A DNA stretch of 55,449 bases, from the NCBI GenBank assembly GCA_937928795.1, contig CALFWB010000043.1:1-55449 (forward strand). The letters run 5' to 3'. Source of the stretch: an uncultured Anaerolineales bacterium (GTDB taxonomy: Bacteria; Chloroflexota; Anaerolineae; Anaerolineales; UBA4823). Below, piece by piece: positions 44,038 through 52,659 of this stretch; position 1 is the first letter of the stretch, and the number at the start of each line of letters is the position of its first letter. A model generated the notes under the pieces. The model saw only the letters and a program-made list of their open reading frames with translations. It was not told the origin of the DNA and ran no database searches. Position numbers and translations under genes: made by a program.

Positions 44038-44697
44038 TTACTCTAGGGATTTCTTGCACAAGTACCAATCGACGCATTCATACCCAGCCTTGACGCGTTC
44101 TTCAGCCATTTCAGCGGTAGTTGGCGGCGGTACGATCACCTTGTCGCCGGGTCGCCAGTTGGCTGGGGTAGCCACTTGATGTTTGTCGCTGGTTTGTAGG
44201 GCGTCAATCAGGCGCAAAATCTCATCCATATTTCGCCCGGTGGTGAGCGGGTAATAGATCATGGCTCGCAAGATGCCCTTCGGGTCGATAATGAAAACAG
44301 CACGCACCGTTTCAGTTTTGCTTGCGCCAGGTTGGATCATTCCATACAACGTGGCTACCTCTTTGTTGAGGTCGGCGATAATTGGGAATGGGATTTTAAC
44401 GCCGAGTTTCTCTTCGATGTTGCGCGTCCAAGCGATATGCGAATAGACGCTGTCGATGCTCAAACCCAGCAGTTCAACGCCGCGTTTTTGTAGTTCAGGG
44501 TAGATTTCGGTGAAAGCTAAGAATTCAGTCGTGCAAACGGGCGTGAAGTCGGCCGGATGAGAGAATAAGATTAGCCATGAGTCACGATAATCAGAAAGTC
44601 GAATGGTGCCATGTGTGGTCACGGCTTCAAATTCTGGAGCCGGTTCGTTAAGGCGAGGAAAAGAAGGGCTGGATACCACAGAGGTTTCTTCAGTCAT
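44038..44697 (-). CDS. Peroxiredoxin (AhpC/TSA, Prx6-like)
   Basis: The peroxidatic Cys sits in FTPVCTTEFLAF after FSHPADF, and the C-terminal arm has TPANWRPGDKVIVPPP, both typical of the Prx6 (1-Cys) group. ECVDWYLCKKSLE near the end gives extra Cys that could act as resolving residues, as in archaeal Prx. It reduces hydrogen peroxide and organic peroxides in the cytoplasm. An AAAGGAG site precedes the ATG. It leads a two-gene operon with the winged-helix protein. Confidence 0.9.
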   Translation of the reverse strand: MTEETSVVSSPSFPRLNEPAPEFEAVTTHGTIRLSDYRDSWLILFSHPADFTPVCTTEFLAFTEIYPELQKRGVELLGLSIDSVYSHIAWTRNIEEKLGVKIPFPIIADLNKEVATLYGMIQPGASKTETVRAVFIIDPKGILRAMIYYPLTTGRNMDEILRLIDALQTSDKHQVATPANWRPGDKVIVPPPTTAEMAEERVKAGYECVDWYLCKKSLE

Positions 44698-45116
44698 CGG
44701 ATACTCCTTTCACAATCGTGGAATTTGAAATCTATGATTTAGATGAATTTTAACAGATAAAGTTACGAATTAACCTGAGTTTGGGATGAGTTTACTACAG
44801 TAGTGTCACTGCGAGCGAAGCGAGAAGCGAGAAGAAGTCTATACAATTTCATGCAAAGGGGCGAGATTTTCCCTCGCTGTGTAGGGCTTTTCAATCATCG
44901 AATCTCTTTGTCCCGTTCTTGCGGATTGGGTGTGCTTGAACGATGCCCTCACCCCCAAACCCCTCTCCCGGCGGGCGAGGGGAGCAGCCCTCACCCCCAA
45001 GCCCCTCTCCCGGCGGGCGAGGGGAGCAGCCCTCAACCCTTGGAAGAAGAGCTTGGGCGTCGCCCTGAGCTTGTCGAAACCTTAGCCTCAAAAGGGCATC
45101 TGGCTAGTGTTGGAGT
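44698..45116. other. 419-base gap dominated by repeats
   Basis: It contains GTCACTGCGAGCGAAGCGAG (about 44805), then the repeat block at 44882-45029 and GTCGCCCTGAGCTTGTCGAAAC (about 45059), related on the other strand to 48488-48530. No gene is seen. Confidence 0.6.
44882..45029. repeat. Dispersed repeat copy 2 plus two 42-bp tandem C/T-rich units
   Basis: 44882-44975 matches the 19392 repeat. CCCTCACCCCCAA(A/G)CCCC and CTCCCGGCGGGCGAGGGGAG occur at 44946 and again at 44988, 42 bases apart, nearly identical. Confidence 0.8.
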
Positions 45117-45602
45117 TCAGCAATCCAGAAGGGATTGCCAGTCGATCTCATAGAAAGTCTTCAGCAGGCTGTGATCATCCTCAACGACATGGAAATCTAA
45201 GTGGCGGAAGATCTGACGGGCAATCGGTTTGACCTGTTCTAGGGGGATCAGCGTGTCCAAGCGGCCGTGATAGAGAACGACCGGGATATCGATAGGTGGC
45301 GGAGGAGAGGCGACCAAGTCGGGCCAGATCAAAGCTGGAGCGAGTAGGATCATTTTTTTGACTTGTTTGGGGTGCCAACAAGCAAAATAAGTTGCCATTA
45401 AACCCCCAAAGCTAGAACCGATGAGCGTCCAATCCCGCTTGCGCCCGATGATCCGACAGAGTTGAGCCATGCGCTCTTCCAGAGAGCCTTGAAAGTCAGG
45501 CGTCAGTATCTGCGGAAAAAGCTGGCGCAGATGGCGGGCTTTCGTTCCCTGACTGCTGCTATCTAAACCGTGAAGAAACAGGCAGCGTTTGCCCGCCTTC
45601 AT
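45117..45602 (-). CDS. Small alpha/beta hydrolase (YqiA-like)
   Basis: The fold is minimal: CLFLHGLDSSSQGTKA, nucleophile motif GSSFGGLMA, VVLYHGRLDTLIP and EDDHSLL (His). This matches small esterases such as YqiA (UPF0227). The ATG at 45602 shares its A with the stop of the MoaD-like gene, so translation is coupled. Its position in an operon with a molybdopterin-related protein and a tungsten enzyme is unexplained; it could act on an ester product or be unrelated. Confidence 0.75.
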   Translation of the reverse strand: MKAGKRCLFLHGLDSSSQGTKARHLRQLFPQILTPDFQGSLEERMAQLCRIIGRKRDWTLIGSSFGGLMATYFACWHPKQVKKMILLAPALIWPDLVASPPPPIDIPVVLYHGRLDTLIPLEQVKPIARQIFRHLDFHVVEDDHSLLKTFYEIDWQSLLDC

Positions 45603-45826
45603 CAACCACCCCCGACCACCGCTAGAATTTTGACCTGGTCTCCCTCCTCTAAAAGGTAATCTTTCTCTTGCGGTTGATCGTTGACCAGCACCAGCGCAAC
45701 GACTTCGGGCGGAATGCCCACAGAAACGAGGGCTTGGCGCACGGTTTGACCGGCAGACACATGGGCTTCTTTTTCTCCTTGAAGGTAATCCCGCAAAATG
45801 CCAAAAGGACGGATGGTTGGGCTCAT
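45602..45826 (-). CDS. MoaD/ThiS-like sulfur-carrier protein
   Basis: The 74-residue protein ends in the Gly-Gly type tail (AVVGGG) that is thiocarboxylated in MoaD or ThiS, and keeps the ubiquitin-like core (VSAGQTVRQALVSVGIPP, VALVLVNDQ, LLEEGDQVKILAVV). MoaD-like genes placed beside aldehyde:ferredoxin oxidoreductases often support the tungsten- or molybdenum-pterin cofactor. It follows the oxidoreductase gene by 72 bases. Confidence 0.8.
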   Translation of the reverse strand: MSPTIRPFGILRDYLQGEKEAHVSAGQTVRQALVSVGIPPEVVALVLVNDQPQEKDYLLEEGDQVKILAVVGGG

Positions 45827-45848
45827 CTTCTTCTACTCCAGCGTAGAG

Positions 45849-45886
45849 AACCAGCCTTAAGAGTTGCTTGACCCCTAAGGCTGGTT
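45849..45886 (-). other. 11-bp hairpin between the oxidoreductase and MoaD-like genes
   Basis: AACCAGCCTTA pairs perfectly with TAAGGCTGGTT around a 16-base loop. No T run follows on the minus strand, so it is more likely an mRNA stability or partial read-through element than a full terminator. Confidence 0.5.
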
Positions 45887-45898
45887 GTTTGGATGGGT

Positions 45899-47722
45899 TT
45901 AATTCACAAAGCTTTGCAAGCCGAGCCGTTCAAGGGTTTGTGGCGTAGGATGCCCTTGCGGCGTCCAACCGCGTTGTTCGTAATACATATCTAATAACTT
46001 CTGGACGTCTTCAAAGCGGGTGATTTGCCCTTTCGTTGCCCCGCTAGCAGGCGGTTCTTCGTAGAAGCGCGGCGCGGGCAAGTCCCAACTGCGGTCGAAA
46101 CCGTCAATCTCGCGCATCCAATATAGACGTGCCAAATTCCAAATCCGCTCGCCCACCAACTCGAGGTCCTCCCAGGTGCGGTGAACCCCGGTGATGGCTT
46201 CCAGGGCGGGCAAGTAGAGATTGCGGTCAATGCCCAACTCCACCCATTGCAACCGGCAGCCGCCGAGGACATCGAACATCGGGCGGAAATGCTGCAGCCA
46301 GATCACGCGGGCAACTTTTTCGGGGGCTACGCGTTCACGCCCCACCTGTAAGTCATAGGTGATCGCCCAAGCGCGATTATGATGTGCGCCGACATCACAG
46401 GTCATATAGGCAAGCAACATGGCGGTGGCATTATGGGTGGCATAGGCCGATTGTTCCATGCCTTTGACGTGGATCGCCCACTTTTCACTGCCCTTGCCGA
46501 CCTTCTGGGCGGCGCGCTTGACACCTTCTGCCAGCAGGGCGCCGATGCCCTCTTTTTTGGCAATTTTCTCGATCAGTTTGAAGACCGCTTCGGCGTTGCC
46601 AAACTTCAGTTCCAAACCATCCGTGTCGGCTTTGGTGAAAATGCCCTTCTCATAACATTCCATCGCCCAAGCGATTACCCCGCCGGCGCTGATCGTGTCA
46701 ATGCCCCACTCGTCGCACAGGTAATTGGCGTGAGCGACATCCTCGATGGAACTTAACCCTAAGTTGGAACCGATCATCCCGATCGTTTCGTACTCAGGTC
46801 CTTCTACGTAGGTGTCATACCGCTGCACGCGGCTGTATTTTCCGCAGGGGGAGGGGCAGCCAAAGCAACCCTTGTCGGTGATGACGATCTTTTGGCGCAT
46901 GACCGGACCGTATAGGTTCTTGCCATCTTCGAAAGAACCTGCTTGGAAATTGCGCGTCGGCAGAGCGCCCACTTCATCGCACCAACTGACGACAATGGTC
47001 GTGCCGTAGCTGCTCCACTCCTTCAGCATTTCGGCTTCTTTGCAGGCTTTGAACAGTTCCATGCCGGCTTTGCGATACCCTTCGGGGTCAGCCACGGAGA
47101 TGGATTGTGTGCCGCGCAGGACAATGGCTTTCACTTTCTTCGCCCCCATTACAGCCCCAACGCCGCCGCGCCCCGCCTGACGCCCATAGTCGTGGTTGAT
47201 ATGGGCGAAGGATACACAATTTTCGCCGCCCGGCCCGATGGCGGCAACCTGAAATTCTTCACCATATTGGTCTTTGAGCATTTTTTCAACCGCTATACTC
47301 CCCTTGCCCCATAAGTGGGAGGCATCGCGCAGCTCGATCTTGTTGTCATCGATCAGGAGATAGACCGGCTTGGGGCTGATTCCTTCTAGGATGATACTAT
47401 CCAGCCCGGCGTATTTCATCTCGGCTGTGAAGTGTCCACCCATGGATGCGGAGGCGTAACCGCCGGTCAGTGGCGCTTTGGTTGTCCAATCACACTTGCC
47501 AGCCCCGGGAATGAGTAAGCCTGAGAACGGTCCGCTGGAGATAATCAGTTTGTTTTGCTCTCCCAACGGGTCGGCTTTCGGGGGAACTTCTTTAGTGAGA
47601 AAATAGATGCCAAAGCCACGCCCTCCAACGAATTCGCGTGCCACATCGGGCGGTGTTGGCTCTTTGGTTACTTGACCGTTGCTTAGGTTAATCCGCAAAA
47701 TTTGACCGCCATATCCGTACAT
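45899..47722 (-). CDS. aor: Aldehyde:ferredoxin oxidoreductase, tungsten-type
   Basis: The 607-residue enzyme has the order of AOR: VGGRGFGIYFL for the pterin domain, GKCDWTTKAPLTGGYA, GRGGVGAVMGAKKVKA, the 4Fe-4S ligands in CFGCPSPCGKY, and the fourth Cys region near DVGAHHNRAW. AOR oxidises aldehydes to acids with ferredoxin as acceptor, using tungsto-bispterin. The matching ferredoxin is 10 bases upstream in the same operon, and a MoaD-like gene follows. It likely handles aldehydes from amino-acid or sugar fermentation; the precise aldehyde is unknown. Confidence 0.93.
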   Translation of the reverse strand: MYGYGGQILRINLSNGQVTKEPTPPDVAREFVGGRGFGIYFLTKEVPPKADPLGEQNKLIISSGPFSGLLIPGAGKCDWTTKAPLTGGYASASMGGHFTAEMKYAGLDSIILEGISPKPVYLLIDDNKIELRDASHLWGKGSIAVEKMLKDQYGEEFQVAAIGPGGENCVSFAHINHDYGRQAGRGGVGAVMGAKKVKAIVLRGTQSISVADPEGYRKAGMELFKACKEAEMLKEWSSYGTTIVVSWCDEVGALPTRNFQAGSFEDGKNLYGPVMRQKIVITDKGCFGCPSPCGKYSRVQRYDTYVEGPEYETIGMIGSNLGLSSIEDVAHANYLCDEWGIDTISAGGVIAWAMECYEKGIFTKADTDGLELKFGNAEAVFKLIEKIAKKEGIGALLAEGVKRAAQKVGKGSEKWAIHVKGMEQSAYATHNATAMLLAYMTCDVGAHHNRAWAITYDLQVGRERVAPEKVARVIWLQHFRPMFDVLGGCRLQWVELGIDRNLYLPALEAITGVHRTWEDLELVGERIWNLARLYWMREIDGFDRSWDLPAPRFYEEPPASGATKGQITRFEDVQKLLDMYYEQRGWTPQGHPTPQTLERLGLQSFVN

Positions 47723-47732
47723 TTTCCACTCC

Positions 47733-48143
47733 TCAGGCTACAACTGTTTCGGTTTCCGCAATCCACAGGACGCCTGTGCCGCATACGCTGACGCAATCGC
47801 CGCACAGATCGCATTTCCAGGATGTATCGGCCAACTCGGTGCGCACAAACATCACCTCTTCGGGGCATTCGGGAACGCAAGCTTCGCACAAATTGCATTC
47901 TGCCATATCCACGTAATAAGCCCCGCGCTCATTGAGCTTGATTGCACCGGTTGGGCAGACCTCGGCACACTTGCCGCACTGGGTGCAAACGCGCACCTTA
48001 TAGGTGCCTGGGGCAGGGAAGTGTGCTTCGATCACCAGAGCTGCTTTTTTGGGGTTGTTTTCTTTGAACAAGTTCAGGGAACATGCCACAAGGCAGGCTC
48101 GACAGCCAGTACACTTTGAGCTATCCGCATATAATCGCATCAT
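47733..48143 (-). CDS. Poly-4Fe-4S ferredoxin, AOR electron carrier
   Basis: Four Cys clusters in 136 residues: CTGCRACLVAC, CTQCGKCAEVCP, CNLCEACVPECP and CDLCGDCVSVCG. The pattern is that of HycB/DmsB-like subunits. The ATG at 48143 has AGGAG upstream. It precedes the aldehyde oxidoreductase by 10 bases and probably carries its electrons, as AorA does in characterised bacterial AORs. Confidence 0.88.
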   Translation of the reverse strand: MMRLYADSSKCTGCRACLVACSLNLFKENNPKKAALVIEAHFPAPGTYKVRVCTQCGKCAEVCPTGAIKLNERGAYYVDMAECNLCEACVPECPEEVMFVRTELADTSWKCDLCGDCVSVCGTGVLWIAETETVVA

Positions 48144-48149
48144 AATCAA

Positions 48150-48656
48150 ACTCCTACTCCCTAGTTTGTGAAAAATAGAACCAGTTAGGTTTAGCTTATC
48201 TTATGTAGGGGAAAACTTCAATGGATGTCTATCCTAATTTTTTGGTTAAGAACATCCCATACTTAGAAGTTGACTGTTTTGGATTCTGAGTTGGAGGCTT
48301 AGATGCCATTCAAACGCCTGCCTGGCAGCCATTCCTTGACTGCCGGGTTGCATCTGCGTCATCTATGGATCAAAGTCAAACGGGGATGGTTGTCCTCTGC
48401 CACCGTGGCTGTATTATAGGGCTTTTCATTAAGCGCTTAATCCCTTTCTTGCGGGTTCAGCCGGCTTGAAAGCTTCCCTCACCCTTCGACAAGGTTTCGA
48501 CAGGCTCAACCCGTCGGCTCAGGGCAACGCCCCCGGCCCCTTGCCCAGCGGGCGAGGGGAGTCCTCCCTTTGCTCTTTGGGAGAAGGGTCGGGAATGAGG
48601 GTAAGCGTCACGCTCTGCCCTCAAGCAAAGCTTGCTATTCCGAAGAGAACCTAGGT
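48150..48656. other. 507-base gap, mostly repeats
   Basis: The left 270 bases show no gene. 48417-48605 holds the repeat block. No RNA gene is recognisable. Confidence 0.5.
48417..48605. repeat. Dispersed repeat copy 3 with C/T-rich elements
   Basis: TAGGGCTTTTCA and CTTGCGG match the copies at 19392 and 44882. GCGGGCGAGGGGAG and CTTTGGGAGAAGGGTCGGGAATGAGGG follow (48550-48602). Confidence 0.65.
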
Positions 48657-50117
48657 TCAAGGTTGCGGAGTTTCGGTGGGGACTTCAGCAGGCGGTGGTG
48701 TAGCTTCTGTGGGGGTTACTTGGGAACCAACACACTTTTCGTAGGCACGATTATACCCTTCCTGAAGGGATTGATCACCACCGTAGCTCAAAGCTTGCTG
48801 ATAAATTTCCATTGCCGTGCACCACTCTTTGCGTGCCAACAGTTGCTCGGCGTATTTCCCCAGCGCAATGCGGTAGCGGTCGGTTGCAGTCCAACCCGTG
48901 CCATCGCGCAGATTGGGCACGGCCGGCGCCACCTGGGCAAAATAGTACACCACCTGACCCCAGTCCACATCCCAGTAGCTTGCCCCTAACAGGTAAAGGC
49001 GTGCCCAATTTTGCAAACCTTTAGCCTCCGTGTCGAGTGGCCCGAACTTTTCGGCGAGGGTCAACTCATAGATGCCCCCTTCGAGGTTGGCTTCTTTCAA
49101 GATTTTATCGCGCCCACTGTTGCGGTAAGCTAAGTAAAGTAAGCCATCCACAACTGCAGGTTGAAAATTGGGTTCAGCCTTGCGCAAAAGCAACAAGGTG
49201 TCTATAGCGGCCGCCCACTGGCTGTTGAAAATTTGTTGTTTGGCTGCTTCTAGTCGCTCTTCAGCGCCGCGCAAATCTGGGGTGGGCGAGACGGTTGGAG
49301 AAGGCGCAACGGTTGGTGTGGCTGTAATGCTGGCTTCAAAGATGACTTCGGCTAATTTCTCAGCCGCACCAGGGTAATCGGGAGCAATTTGAATGATATA
49401 TTCAAGCCGTTGACGTGCACGCACATAATCTTTACTAGCCATCTCTTGGAGGGCTAGTTCGTATTGCTCTTTTGCCAACAAGCCGGCTTGGGTGGCTTCG
49501 GCAGCCTTGCGGGCATTGATGCCAGAGGCATAACCGGCAAAGGCGCTCAGAAAGGCAACCCCAATCAGTCCCAAGATGCCAATCAGAATCACCCAGCGGA
49601 TGGGTGAAGGCGGCTTCTTCATGCCTTGTATCGGTTGTTGGGGAGGTGCTTGACCGCCTCCGGTACCTGTCAACGGAGGTACGTGAGTGGCTTGGAGATG
49701 AACCTCTTCAGAAAGTTTCATCCTGATCGTTTCCTCTTCAGGGGCAGCGGCGGGCAAAGGCGCTCCTGTATTTTGGGATATTGGGATGGTCGCAGCAAGG
49801 CTTTCGGTTTGATTGGGTAATTCTTCTTGTCGAGCAAGCTGAGAGAGGCGCGTTGCAGCTAATTCCTCTTCCGTATCTGGTGAGCTTCTATCCTCCACAT
49901 TTACCGCACGGGTCTCAGCCAAGGGATCAACTTGCTGAGCCAAATAGACCGCAAGGGCGTCGCTCGGAGCAGAAATATGCCCGTGCGTGGCAGCCAATGC
50001 GTCTTCCTCTGGCGCCGCATTCGCTTGGGATGGATCGTCTATTTTGCCGGTTAGCTCTGGTTTTGGAAGCTCAGAGTATTCTTCGGGCATTGGTTGATTG
50101 GTCTCGGATTTTTGCAT
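48657..50117 (-). CDS. Single-pass membrane protein with TPR-like region
   Basis: I favour the ATG at 50117 (MQKSETNQ) or 50126; longer frames would overlap the divergent gene. The first 160 residues are Glu/Pro/Thr-rich and unstructured, in the cytoplasm. A membrane helix follows (WVILIGILGLIGVAFLSAF). Outside, about residues 200-480 are helical repeats (YELALQEMASKDYVRARQRLEYIIQIAPDYP) interrupted by a Pro/Thr linker (TPTVAPSPTVSPTPD). The end is Pro/Thr-rich. A -10 box 7 bases before ATG 50117 suggests a leaderless mRNA. Its role is unknown; the layout resembles scaffold or kinase-accessory proteins. Confidence 0.7.
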   Translation of the reverse strand: MQKSETNQPMPEEYSELPKPELTGKIDDPSQANAAPEEDALAATHGHISAPSDALAVYLAQQVDPLAETRAVNVEDRSSPDTEEELAATRLSQLARQEELPNQTESLAATIPISQNTGAPLPAAAPEEETIRMKLSEEVHLQATHVPPLTGTGGGQAPPQQPIQGMKKPPSPIRWVILIGILGLIGVAFLSAFAGYASGINARKAAEATQAGLLAKEQYELALQEMASKDYVRARQRLEYIIQIAPDYPGAAEKLAEVIFEASITATPTVAPSPTVSPTPDLRGAEERLEAAKQQIFNSQWAAAIDTLLLLRKAEPNFQPAVVDGLLYLAYRNSGRDKILKEANLEGGIYELTLAEKFGPLDTEAKGLQNWARLYLLGASYWDVDWGQVVYYFAQVAPAVPNLRDGTGWTATDRYRIALGKYAEQLLARKEWCTAMEIYQQALSYGGDQSLQEGYNRAYEKCVGSQVTPTEATPPPAEVPTETPQP

Positions 50118-50124
50118 GGGATGC

Positions 50125-50144
50125 ATTATACTCCAGAGTATAAT
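50125..50144. promoter_or_regulatory. Symmetric divergent promoter, two -10 boxes
   Basis: TTATACTC (50126-50133) and GAGTATAA (50136-50143) are a perfect inverted repeat. It yields TATAAT on the plus strand (50139-50144, 6 bases before ATG 50151) and TATAAT on the minus strand (50130-50125, 7 bases before ATG 50117). Confidence 0.65.
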
Positions 50145-50150
50145 TTTACT

Positions 50151-50582
50151 ATGACGCAATTCAATTTTTTTCACCCCATCGAAGTTCGTTATGGTGATCT
50201 CGACCCGCAGGGGCACGTCAACAACGCCAAAATCGTCACCTATCTCGAACAAGCCCGCATTCAATACATTAAGCACCTCAACCTCTGGCACGGTGGCTCT
50301 TTTTTAGACATTGGGATTATCCTTGCTGAAATCCGCGTCACGTACAAAGCCCCCATCCATTTTGGACAAGCAGTGCGGGTTGGTGTACGGGTTGTCCGTT
50401 TAGGTAATAAAAGCTTTGAGATGGCTTATGGTGTCGAAGATGGGGATACCCATGCGGAACTTGCCACCGCCTCCACGGTTCAAGTTGCTTATGACTACCG
50501 TCAGCAAAAGTCCATCGCCATCCCAGAGGAATGGCGCAAAGCCATTTGTGCCTTTGAGGGATTGGAAATGGCTACCTCTTAG
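50151..50582 (+). CDS. Hot-dog acyl-CoA thioesterase (4HBT family)
   Basis: The protein carries the 4HBT pattern VRYGDLDPQGHVNNAKIVTYLEQAR, with the catalytic Asp in the DLDPQGHVNN loop, and a length (143) normal for YbgC/FadM-like enzymes that hydrolyse acyl-CoA. It probably starts on a leaderless mRNA, since a TATAAT lies 6 bases before the ATG and no ribosome site fits. The gene leads a plus-strand operon with the M42 peptidase 15 bases after it. Confidence 0.85.
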   Translation: MTQFNFFHPIEVRYGDLDPQGHVNNAKIVTYLEQARIQYIKHLNLWHGGSFLDIGIILAEIRVTYKAPIHFGQAVRVGVRVVRLGNKSFEMAYGVEDGDTHAELATASTVQVAYDYRQQKSIAIPEEWRKAICAFEGLEMATS

Positions 50583-50597
50583 TCTTTAGGAGAACCG

Positions 50598-51650
50598 ATG
50601 ACCTCTTTACCCCCCATTAATACCGATTTTCTGCTTTCCTTCTTGAGCGGGCTCTTGAATACGCCCAGCCCCACCGGGTTTACTCAGCGTGCCATCCGTT
50701 ATTGCGAGGAGAGTTTGGCTGCGTTTCCCGCCTTATCGTTGCGCCAGAATCGCAAAGGGGCGCTGATTGCCCAATGGGAGGGAGGGCGCACCGATTCTCT
50801 GCGCGGGGTCACCGCTCATGTGGATACACTCGGAGCTATGGTCAAGGAGATTAAAGCCAACGGACGCCTAACATTGACCAAAATAGGCGGCTTCGCTTGG
50901 AACACGGTTGAAGGAGAGGGTTGTACCGTATTCACGCGCAGCGGGAAGACGATTCGTGGCAGCCTTTTGCTCACCAAAGCCTCTGCTCATGTGTATGGCG
51001 AGCAGGTCAGCGAGCTCAAACGCGAAGCCGACAACTTAGAAGTTCGCCTAGATGCACGCACAGCAAATGCCGAGGAAACTCGCGCTTTAGGCATCGAAGT
51101 CGGCGATTTCGTCGCTTTTGATCCGCGCCTTGAGATCACTGAGGGATTTGTCCGCTCGCGCCATTTGGACGATAAGGCTTGCGTAGCTTGCTTGGTTGCT
51201 GCCATCAAAACGTTACATGATCAGGGCTTGAAGCCATTCCAGACGACCACCTTTTTGATCTCAAACTATGAAGAGGTCGGGCATGGCGCTGCAAGTGGTT
51301 TTCCCTCGGATTTAGCGGAGCTTTTGGTGGTGGACATGGCAGCGGTTGGCGAAGGGCAGACTTCCGATGAATTTCACGTCTCCTTGTGCGTCAAGGATTC
51401 AGGTGGGCCTTATCATCACGAATTCGGTCAGAAATTACGCCGTATTGCTGAACAAGCTGCCATTCCTTATAAGGTGGATATCTATCCTCATTATGGATCG
51501 GATGGTGAGGCCTATTGGCGAGCTGGTGGCGATGTTGCCGTTGCCTTGATTGGTCCGGGCGTTGACGCCTCGCATAATTACGAACGCACCCACTTGGAGG
51601 CCTTGCTTGCCACCACCCAATGGATTATTGCTTATCTATTGAGCGAGTGA
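50598..51650 (+). CDS. M42-family aminopeptidase
   Basis: Metal-site regions of M42 are seen in order: TAHVDTLGAMV, RHLDDKACVACLV, the Glu pair in NYEEVGHGA and VVDMAAVG, and DASHNYERTH near the end. M42 enzymes form large cytoplasmic tetrahedral shells that trim peptides. TTAGGAGAA lies 6 bases before the ATG. The product ends 4 bases before the next gene, so all are in one operon. Confidence 0.9.
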   Translation: MTSLPPINTDFLLSFLSGLLNTPSPTGFTQRAIRYCEESLAAFPALSLRQNRKGALIAQWEGGRTDSLRGVTAHVDTLGAMVKEIKANGRLTLTKIGGFAWNTVEGEGCTVFTRSGKTIRGSLLLTKASAHVYGEQVSELKREADNLEVRLDARTANAEETRALGIEVGDFVAFDPRLEITEGFVRSRHLDDKACVACLVAAIKTLHDQGLKPFQTTTFLISNYEEVGHGAASGFPSDLAELLVVDMAAVGEGQTSDEFHVSLCVKDSGGPYHHEFGQKLRRIAEQAAIPYKVDIYPHYGSDGEAYWRAGGDVAVALIGPGVDASHNYERTHLEALLATTQWIIAYLLSE

Positions 51651-51654
51651 GATC

Positions 51655-52659
51655 ATGTATTTTGACGCCACCCTTTCTCCTTTCAATCTCTCTGGGGTTG
51701 CCGAAATTGCCCGTGCTGCTGAAGCGATTGGTTTTGATGCCTTGTGGTGCCCTGAAACCAGCCACAATCCTTTTCTGCCGGGCGTCCTAATCGCCGAACA
51801 CACCCAACGCTTACACTTCGGCACGGCAATTGCCGTATCCTTCGCCCGCAGTCCAACCACGCTTGCCTACACGGCGTGGGATTTAGCGCAATACTCGCAG
51901 GGACGGTTTCTGCTCGGTTTGGGCACGCAAGTAAAAGCGCACATTGAACGGCGCTTTGGGATGCCCTGGCCGGATTCGGTGGTCGGCAAACTGCGAGAGC
52001 AAATTCAAGCCATGCGGGCGCTGTGGGATTGCTGGCAAAACGGCAGCCCACTGAACTTTCGCGGCCAATACTACCGCCTGAGCTTGATGTCGCCTTTCTT
52101 CAATCCAGGCCCAATTGCGCACCCGAATATCCCGATTTTCATTGCAGGGGTGAATCCCGGTCTAGCACAATTAGCCGGCGAAGAAGCCGATGGCTTTTTC
52201 GCCCATCCTTTTCATTCGGCGGATTATTTGGCGCAAGTGATTCTGCCGGCCATCCAGCGCGGGGCACAAAAAAGCCGACGCTCTGGTGAAGCGATCCAAC
52301 TGTGTGTCACAGCCTTCACGGCAACCGACAAAGATGAAGCTGAATTTGCGCGCACCCAAATTGCCTTTTACGCTTCTACTCCTTCTTACCGCCGTGTCCT
52401 TGAGCATCACGGCTGGGCAGAGATCGGTGAAAGGCTTTCCGCTCTAGCGAGCCGCGCTCAATGGGGCGAAATGGCGGGGCTGATTGACGATTCCATGCTC
52501 GAAACTTTTGCGGTGATCAGCGATGAGAACCATCTAGCCGAGAAATTGCATCAACGCTATGGAGCTCTTGCCCAGCGGTTAGGGCTATACCTTCCTTTCG
52601 TCCCTGCTCAGCGCGATGAATTTTGGCGCAAGTTGGTGAAGGAAATGCAAGCAGCATGA
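51655..52659 (+). CDS. F420-type LLM-class oxidoreductase
   Basis: A luciferase-like monooxygenase fold: ARAAEAIGFDALWCPETSHNPFL, LHFGTAIAVSFARSPTTLAY, GRFLLGLGTQVKAHIERRFGMPW and PIFIAGVNPGLAQLAGEEADG. The subgroup with HIERRFG and GMPWP is predicted to use coenzyme F420. Substrate unknown. The stop overlaps the Pcm start by four bases (ATGA). Confidence 0.85.
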   Translation: MYFDATLSPFNLSGVAEIARAAEAIGFDALWCPETSHNPFLPGVLIAEHTQRLHFGTAIAVSFARSPTTLAYTAWDLAQYSQGRFLLGLGTQVKAHIERRFGMPWPDSVVGKLREQIQAMRALWDCWQNGSPLNFRGQYYRLSLMSPFFNPGPIAHPNIPIFIAGVNPGLAQLAGEEADGFFAHPFHSADYLAQVILPAIQRGAQKSRRSGEAIQLCVTAFTATDKDEAEFARTQIAFYASTPSYRRVLEHHGWAEIGERLSALASRAQWGEMAGLIDDSMLETFAVISDENHLAEKLHQRYGALAQRLGLYLPFVPAQRDEFWRKLVKEMQAA

